This document shows, piece by piece, positions 57,085-64,000 of a stretch of 64,000 nucleotides of DNA. The stretch is from Steinernema hermaphroditum (Eukaryota > Nematoda > Chromadorea > Rhabditida > Steinernematidae), in the NCBI GenBank assembly GCA_030435675.1, contig CM059625.1:62001-126000 (forward strand), given 5' to 3'. The position numbers and the translations under genes were made by a program. Each line of letters opens with the position of its first letter. Positions within the stretch are counted from its first letter, which is position 1. A model generated the notes under the pieces. That model made no database searches, was not told where the DNA came from, and was given only the letters and a program-made list of their open reading frames with translations.

Positions 57085-60000
57085 ACGATGAAATGACGAA
57101 CTACATATGTTGGAGCATTGATGTTCGATGATGGTGATGGAAACTATGAAGTTCTGAGAAAATACTTAAAAATGTTGACACCACTATGTCAGCAAATATT
57201 GTGCACAATCTTTTTATTTGTTAACGTGCAACAGACTGTCAGTGTTGGTCACGAATGTGGTTTCTACAGGAACTGAAATACATTGCTGGAAACCGCAACC
57301 ACAAGACGACGAACTCCTCATAACCAGTTTTGTAATGGTTGTTTATTTGAATTGTTTCAAACCGTTTGACTTAGGGTATTCACCTTTTGGCTGAACGACC
57401 TCAGCCCACTACAGGGCAAAAGCCGGACTCCTTATTCATAGAAAATCCTGGGTTTGGAGTCGAAAAATGTTTTGGTCCAAGTTTCGACCTTTTTGTCTTA
57501 CTCGGGGTAATTTCCTCTGATATCGTCAACTGTGGACGAGCAAAGATGGTGATTAGATAGAGTTACGAGATTAATAGATAAATAGCAAAAGAGGAATCTC
57601 TCAGCTCACAGTGGAAAGCCATTCCGGGGGTCAACTTGAAAATGTGAGGTTTGAGGCACCATTCGTGAAGTATGACTTTTTCCACATTTGGCCTCTATTT
57701 CCGTAGTGTGAACGTGAGAACGTGGAGTCGCTAAGCGTGCATGGTAGCTGTGAGGGCTACCTGCTCTACATCCCCATTCTCTGTCGCTGTACTCAATCAA
57801 TTGGAAACGTTGGCGTTAACGGAACATGATCCGATCTGATAATCCGAAAAGACCATCTTTTTGAGATTAGCTCGTGTTTGATATATAACCAAGACAACAA
57901 TAGGTGCATTCGGAAGGCAAGACCCAACGATGTACGTGGTTGAAGACAGTCACCGTTCATCACAGAATTAATACTATAGGCAACATTACTTCGCATTTCG
58001 CCATCTTGGGGTGCCAGAAAAATGTCCGTCAAGACAGGATAGACCTCCAACATCAAGAGGAATGCAACGGACAAGTCGCCAATCATAATGTGGGGTGAGT
58101 GTTCGCTGTACTGAACAACGCACCAATCAGTTTTGCCGCAACTGTAGACATGACGGAAAAAAGAATGTTTACCAAGTGGCCCATTTTCAATGTTCCAACC
58201 CAATATTTTTGAGTAAGGCCGAGAACACAACGCTGTGCTGTCGTTTGAATCATTCTGTTTCACAAACAAGATGCTTGTATGAATCACGGCGTTAGTGGAA
58301 GACCGTATCGCTTGCTTGGCATTTCCTAACTGAGACATTTCCACGTTTGGCCCTACCCTTGTACGAAACGATGAGTCAAATGTCCGCTCGCAACAATGTA
58401 GAGCTTAACCTGCGCACCTAGCACTAAGTATCAATCTGCTCCATGAAACGAAACATCATAAGTGAATGAAATGCGCGAATTAAATTTGTTAAAGGGCATG
58501 TGAAAGTGGTCGTGTTATTGTCTTAGCTTCCAGTACGAGACGACGTGCTCTGTACTTTAATAATCGCTGTGCGAAAAGACGTATGCTGAAGCTTTCAGTG
58601 TCTCATTCAGTTATTCAGTACCTATCTACCTATTGCATGTTAACAACATCTATGTCTGTTTGTTCGCGTTGTCGTACACTAAGATACCTAAATCTTTGCG
58701 ACGACTGAACATTGTGTACATCCCCTCCATCACAACAGAGGCCACCGAAGCGGCTTAGCTCGAGCGCGTGTCCTCGAGTCGCGTGTCTTGGCGGCTACCG
58801 TATTTACATAGCTTCACAATACCACTCTTGTAAAAACGTTAGCGGGGTTCCGCGGACCCTTGTAATACTGCGGTGGCCTGTGCCGTCTTCGGCAAACACT
58901 TGATTGGGTGCCACAAGATTCTTCGGATGTTTTTCAGATATGTCGAATGTCGACATATGACCTAAAATTTTATTTAGAGTACGGTTTATCTCTTTTACGG
59001 GTTCAACGTGCCCAATTGTATGAGTCTTTTTGCTTAAAGCTGTTTGTAGTTATCGGAATTAAATGTTTTAACGACCATTTTGTTCTAATTGTACACTCGC
59101 ACCGCGGCAGTGCTGTCCGCTCAGTCGCTTTTGAAATGGATCGTGCACAACTGATAAGAACGAAGCGCGCGGTTTTTGTTTATGCCTGCCTTCGATCGAC
59201 TGCTGCGAACGTGGAGTGATAATGTTCAGTTGTAATTGCGCAAAAAGGTGCTTATGCTTTTTATTTGTGAATGTTCATTTGAAACATATACTGATGGTCA
59301 AAATCAAACAGTGCCACTGTGTCGTCCAAGACCCTGCCACTTAGAGTCACGAAGCTTTATTATATGAAAATAAAGGGCAATATGTGCTGCACGCGCTTTC
59401 GCACAAGCGGAAAAGGTCTTAAACGCGCGCGCATAGGGGCGGTCCTCGGCGGCCCTCTGCCGTTTTGTGGTCTCGTTCAGTGAATTCAGTCAACCGTATT
59501 AGGTGCTCTGAAGACGGTTGCCTTTTGCTGGGTGATTGTTTTGCTTTCTTTAATAGAACTTGACCAGCTACGCTTTGCTCAAGACTACGAACCTACTATG
59601 TGGATATCGTCCTACCTGTGCACTATTAGAGAGCAATGGTACCTCTAATACTGTCAGGTAAAGACGATATCCTATTGCGTAGAGCACTCTTGTGAGGTTG
59701 TAAGTTTCGATGTTTGCTATGTTGTTGATAATGAGTAATTAATTATCTGTTTTTTTTTCAGTCGCAGTAAACTTCGACTTTTATATCTGCATTTCGTTCG
59801 CACTGCGAATCTCAAGCTTAACTCCGTTTGGCCTGTTGCGGTTTTCTTTATGCTTTCATATCCATGTGTGGAATAAACGCGTTCGTTCTGAGTATTTAGT
59901 GTGTATTTGTAAACTGGGATACGTACTGGTACAGTCATTTCTGACGGAAAGCGGCATCTGTGGATGCTCTCAAATGATAGCCTCCTAGCGTATGAATATC

Positions 60001-60708
60001 TTTAATAGGAAGCCGAAGTCACGTTTCAAATGTTATCTTTGTCATAAACATAAAGGGCATATATAATAAATGCTGAAGTGGAAATCAAAGGATCAGTACG
60101 ATGTTGGACACTACGGTGCATCACCTTTGCAAAGCAGCGCTTTTATTGATTGTTGTGCTGATCGGAATTCGATGGATTGGTGAACTTTGCATTCAAAAAA
60201 AATATGAAGTCACAGACCAGCCAGATCGATGTCCGTAGGGCATTTTGGATTTGCAATCGGTTCCTCCGGAAAATGGTAGTGTGATAAACCACGAACGGTT
60301 TTGAAACACCATGACTCCGCAGTTTCCTTGGGCTTTTGCTCTACAGCCAACTCCCGCACGGAACATTCTCTTGTACAACGCGACGGGAAAGATAACGTTG
60401 TGCAACAGCTCAAAATGCCTTACGTTCGTTCCAAATCATCAGTTACGGTGGTGCACGATAGCGTTTCGTTTTATGTTTGCGTTATCCTATTCCACAAAAT
60501 CTAGTGATGCATCGCATTGTGAACAGTTATTTATATGCTACCAGACTAGCGGTCGAAGATTTAAACAATTATGGACCCTACAGTCGATAATATCCTAGGG
60601 TTTGCTGGATCACCTGTCCGTTTTGCGTGTTCTAAGCTCGCTGAGATGCGATAAAAATATATTTGATCGGTTTATTGCAGATTTCTCTATTTTCCGAACA
60701 CTTCCACT
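57085..60708. other. 3.6-kb gene-poor stretch
   Basis: Contains the second dispersed-repeat copy (57403-57640). A minus-strand open frame of 183 codons (57793-58344) has no recognisable domain and a repeat-like setting, so I do not call it a gene. The acceptor TTTATTGCAG at 60671-60680 precedes the ZNF598 start. Confidence 0.4.
57403..57640 (+). repeat. dispersed repeat, copy 2
   Basis: Colinear with 50261-50520 over about 240 bp, including GGTCCAAGTTTCGACC and AATTTCCTCTGAT. Non-coding; family unknown. Confidence 0.6.
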
Positions 60709-63147
60709 ATGTCGTCCGATGCTCCTCAAAGGAAGAAGAACTCCGAGTCCCGCAAAAATCAGGGACGTGGACAGGGCAACAAAAGGAATACGAACGGTGG
60801 TGAAAACTCTTCGTTGTCGACATCTCAGAAAACGAGAATCCCGAAACAAGTAACTCTTTCGACCGAGCAGCAAGAGGCTCTGTTCGAAAAAATCGCAGCA
60901 ACAGAGCGCACAGATCATTGTGGGTTCCCTTTTCAAGGAACACCCAAGGAATGCGTCATTTGCTGCAAAGTATCAGATTTGTTTGGCGTTGGCGACTGTC
61001 GGCATCCTGTCTGTATGGAATGTGCCATCAGAATGCGGATAATCAGCGATCAAGAGTCTTGTCCACAATGTCGCGGGAACATTGTTGTGGTACATGCCTT
61101 GTATTTGCTTGTCTATCTAACAGTTTAGTTTCAGATGCACTTCGTTGAAGCATCTCATGACGACTGGAATTCATATTCCTTGCCAACTCAGTTTGTAGAT
61201 CATCCGGACTCCACAGCCTTTAACATTCGTTTCGCCAGTGAATATGCGAAAACCGCGTATGATCGGTATTTGTCTCACACTTGCAGAATTTGCAACAAAG
61301 GGTAAAACAAACGACTATTGCTCTATCGGTTTTTATTGTATTTCAGGAAAGAAGAGTTCATCGCTCCGACATTCGAAGCACTTCGTCATCACTATGGCCA
61401 AAAGCATAGACAGTTTTTTTGTCATATCTGCAACGACAATTTGCGGCTATTCTCTTGGGAAAGGAAGACATATTCACGTGAGGCTCTTCAGATGCATATG
61501 AAAAAGGGCGACAAGGATGACAAAAGTTTTAAAGGTAAGCGGTTTATGTTGTGAGTACTAGTAAGACTGTTTCAGGCCATCCTTCATGCTTGTTTTGCAC
61601 AGAGAGATTCTTTGACAACGAGCAGCAATATAAACATCTCCGCAAGGACCACTTTTTCTGCCAAATATGTGAAGCTGATGGAGTAACGAGCGTGTTCTAC
61701 AAGTAGTCCTTCAAGATATGCACATTGTGCTGCATTGTTGTTTTTTAGGGAAATGGCCGAACTGCTCACGCATTACCAGAAAGAGCATTTTCCGTGCACT
61801 AATGACGAATGCAAGCAAATGGGAATTGTGTTTAGATCTGAACTTGAGTTGAATTTGCACACGGCCAGCGAGCATAACAACAATGGTCGACCAGTTCTCG
61901 TATCACTCGATTTTCGATTCAGTGATCGCAATCTCGGTATTAGTCACCGGGTCCGTCCACGGGAAAACGATTCTCAACGAACCGTAACTGAAAATCCTCC
62001 TCCCGCGGAGCTGGCACCTGCTTCTTCTCGCCCAATTAACGCTGTATCCGCAGCTCCTTCACAGACTGAACAGCCCCGAATAATCCCTTCTGCACTAGTA
62101 ACAACGGCAGCTTCACAGATCGTTATCGTTCCATCGGCACAAGGCAGGAACCGACCTATTCCTGGGGCTTATGCTCATCGCAATAGCTTCAACGTAACCA
62201 CCAATGATTTTCCGACATTGGCCGGTGAAGTCAGACCCTCGTCGACTAAGCATGGAACATCTGGGTTTTCTTCGTCGGCCTCAAGAGTAGGTTATAACAA
62301 GATAAAAAATAATGCGCTGTTAAGATCGCAAAGAGCTCTACAACATTCAAAAAGCCGACTCCAATTGCTCAGCCCAGACCTCAACCTATGGTGATTAAAA
62401 AGACCTCATCAAACCGGCACCAAGTGGATGACGACGGACCATCATTTTCTGGTCGCTCTTCTCCGCCACCCATTAGGGTACAATCTCAACACCTTGTCAC
62501 AGTGAAAACACTAATTTTAGGAAGCAAAGCCTAAGATCACGATGATTCCAGCAACTCCGGCGGTACGGACTTCCAGGCCAATGCCAGCTCAATTGTCTGG
62601 ACCAATCAACTCAAAATCCCATTTCCCGTCGTTATCAGGGAGTACCGTGGACACTTCAAAAGTGAATACTAATTGGGGGAAGAATATTTCACTCGCAAAG
62701 GTTGGTAGAAACAGTCTTGAACTGCTAGGGAGCTGTCACCGTACCTATTAAGGCAATACAGACAAGCTATTTCATTATTTAGAAACCAGCTGCAGCCGAA
62801 TCCAAAAAGGGAAAAAAAGATTTGCCGAAACCCGACATCTGGCCGGATCTCATGTTACCTAGCGGTTCACATGGTTTGCAGAAGCCAATAACTTCACTAA
62901 AGGACGCCTCGTTTGCTTTTTTGCAAAGTACTAATAAGAGTGAGCATGCACAAGCACAACAGGAACACCGGTCACAAACAGACGACACCAATAGTGCTCG
63001 TTGTGAATCACAGGCGGACGGAAAGAAGAAGAAGAAAAAGGTTTTTCTTTCAAAGGTGTCCCTTACCTTAACATAAAACAATTTCAGAAGAACAATGTGA
63101 CTGTTGTGAGTCTTGCAGACCTTGATCATAGATATGGAGCCAGATAA
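60709..63147 (+). CDS. ZNF598/Hel2-type RING E3 ubiquitin ligase
   Basis: Collided-ribosome sensor that ubiquitinates small-subunit proteins to start ribosome-associated quality control. The first exon (60709-61089) has a basic Ser/Asn/Lys leader, then a RING at about residues 82-121: CVIC, CRHPVCMEC and CPQC with all eight ligands (C82, C85, C97, H99, C102, C105, C118, C121). Later exons (from 61135) give the ZNF598-specific DRYLSHTCRIC and the C2H2 series FEALRHHYGQKHRQFFCHIC, HPSCLFCTERFFDNEQQYKH, DHFFCQIC, HFPCTNDECKQMGIVF and ELNLHTASEH. A long Pro/Ser-rich tail includes two motifs NDFPTLAG and SHFPSLSG, the usual Hel2-tail pattern. It ends VVSLADLDHRYGAR. Phases join across all introns checked. 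The start follows an unpaired acceptor at 60680. Confidence 0.94.
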
Positions 63148-63586
63148 TTTATTAATCCCGGTAAGGGCACCTATCGACCCTCAATAATAGCACTGTTCTT
63201 CAAAGAATCAATGACGTCAAAGAAGTTTTTAAGTACCAGGCTCTTTCAGTCCTAAACAGTTAATTGTAGTGTTAATAACATTGCCGTTTGTTGATATATA
63301 AGAGTACATAAATTTTTATCGCCAGACCATCTGCCCTGTGATTACGGAAAAATTCACCACGATAGTTTAAATATGTAGCTCGCATTAGGATTGGCAGAGA
63401 TAACTTTGCACTATAGTTAGGATGCTCCCGGTAGCCACTACTTACTTTGTCTTCTGTTAGGTCCGCGAAAAAATAGCAAATAGATAGCATTAATTGCGAC
63501 GATGACATATGTTTATTGCAAACCTCTATAAACCGTTTGCCAATAAACTATGTTACTGATAAACGTTTAACATGTGATATTGCTTT
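63148..63586. other. convergent intergenic region
   Basis: 3' flanks of the ZNF598 homologue (+) and the Tyr/Gly-rich peptide gene (-). No coding sequence seen. Confidence 0.4.
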
Positions 63587-63885
63587 CTATTTCTTTCCAA
63601 GCATTCCCATCATTCCTCCCAGCATTGCTCCAGCCATTGCTCCTCTAAGTGCACCGTTCACGAAACTGAAAAATTTAAACCGTAAGATTTGAAAATTTTA
63701 ATAGGTGCTTACCCGCCGCCTCCATAACCATAGCGAGGATATCCATAACCTCCGTACATAGGATATCCATAGCCGCCATACATGGGATATCCGCCTCCGT
63801 AGCCGTAGTATCCACCATATGGGTACCAACACAGCACTGGCTGCGCAGTGATAACCAACAGCAAGACAGTAATATAAAGATTCAT
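63587..63885 (-). CDS. secreted Tyr/Gly-rich peptide precursor
   Basis: Two exons on the minus strand (63885-63713 and 63665-63587) encode 83 aa. Residues 1-17 are a signal peptide (MNLYITVLLLVITAQPV, cut near VLC-W). The next ~40 residues are tandem Gly/Tyr repeats of the type MYGGYGYP, encoded by a ~24-bp repeat at 63721-63790. The C-terminal exon is quite different: NGALRGAMAGAMLGGMMGM, a Gly/Ala/Met hydrophobic segment ending LGKK. Repeats of YGGYG are known from nematode antimicrobial neuropeptide-like and caenacin families, so epidermal defence is a reasonable guess, but the hydrophobic tail is not a feature I recall there. Intron 47 nt. Confidence 0.75.
63721..63790 (-). repeat. tandem Gly/Tyr codon repeat inside the peptide gene
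   Basis: The unit encoding MYGGYGYP recurs with period about 24 bp, with one diverged unit (RYGYGG). It is coding. Confidence 0.7.
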
Positions 63886-64000
63886 GTTTCCCAAGTTGTG
63901 GTTTGAGGAAAACGTTGGAGTTCTAGAGTGATGATGCCTTAAGAGGCAACGCGACGCAATATCTTGACCTTTCAGCTCTTGTGAAATACCGGTTTAGAAG

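Noticed and set aside
57793..58344. 183-codon minus-strand frame
   Set aside because: No recognisable domain or signal; it lies beside repeat copies.

Overview
The window is nuclear DNA from a nematode, most likely a rhabditid (clade V) species. Protein-coding genes are broken by very short introns (mostly 40-60 nt, acceptors TTTCAG/TTTTAG). Several start codons lie just after an unpaired 3' splice acceptor, as expected for spliced-leader trans-splicing. Gene content (nematode-type ABC transporters, an HNF4-type nuclear receptor, RTE retrotransposons, DOMON and Ly6-like secreted or anchored proteins) fits this. There is no sign of bacterial or viral DNA. I cannot name the species. All gene models were spliced by eye from reading frame, splice-site consensus and remembered homologues.

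Layout. 0.2-2.1 kb (-): mitochondrial succinyl-CoA:3-ketoacid CoA-transferase. 2.8-4.7 kb (-): broken RTE retrotransposon. 5.7-7.1 kb (+): DXO/RAI1-like protein. 7.4-8.2 kb (+): secreted DOMON protein. 8.5-9.1 kb (-): Ly6-like GPI-type protein. 10.0-10.3 kb: a long hairpin repeat. 10.35-15.5 kb and 17.5-22.9 kb (both -): two tandem P-glycoprotein genes, the second canonical and the first with badly eroded nucleotide-binding motifs. 23.6-24.1 kb (-): secreted Ser/Gly/Tyr-rich peptide, with an inverted copy of its promoter and first exon at 24.6 kb. 25.3-26.7 kb (+): Sec62. 27.9-29.1 kb (+): acidic orphan. 30.1-31.2 kb (+): actin-capping protein beta. 31.7-33.1 kb (+): SUZ-domain protein. 33.5-36.3 kb (-): nuclear hormone receptor. 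38.4-40.1 kb (-): BTBD10/KCTD20 homologue. 42.1-43.2 kb (+): type II membrane orphan. 43.5-47.2 kb (-): zinc-binding orphan with a 2.4-kb intron. 51.3-54.0 kb (+): dymeclin. 54.2-57.1 kb (+): near-complete RTE element with a 12-bp target-site duplication. 60.7-63.1 kb (+): ZNF598/Hel2 ubiquitin ligase. 63.6-63.9 kb (-): Tyr/Gly-rich secreted peptide.

Most genes are unrelated housekeeping loci (ketone metabolism, ER translocation, actin capping, Golgi organisation, ribosome quality control). They are interspersed with lineage-specific secreted or membrane genes and repeats. I see no operon-like ~100-bp spacing; many neighbours are convergent, with 0.25-0.45 kb between stop codons. The most unusual items are the degenerate P-glycoprotein beside its intact paralogue, the DXO-like protein lacking part of its catalytic set, the inverted peptide-gene duplication, the hairpin repeat, and the young RTE insertion 3' of dymeclin.
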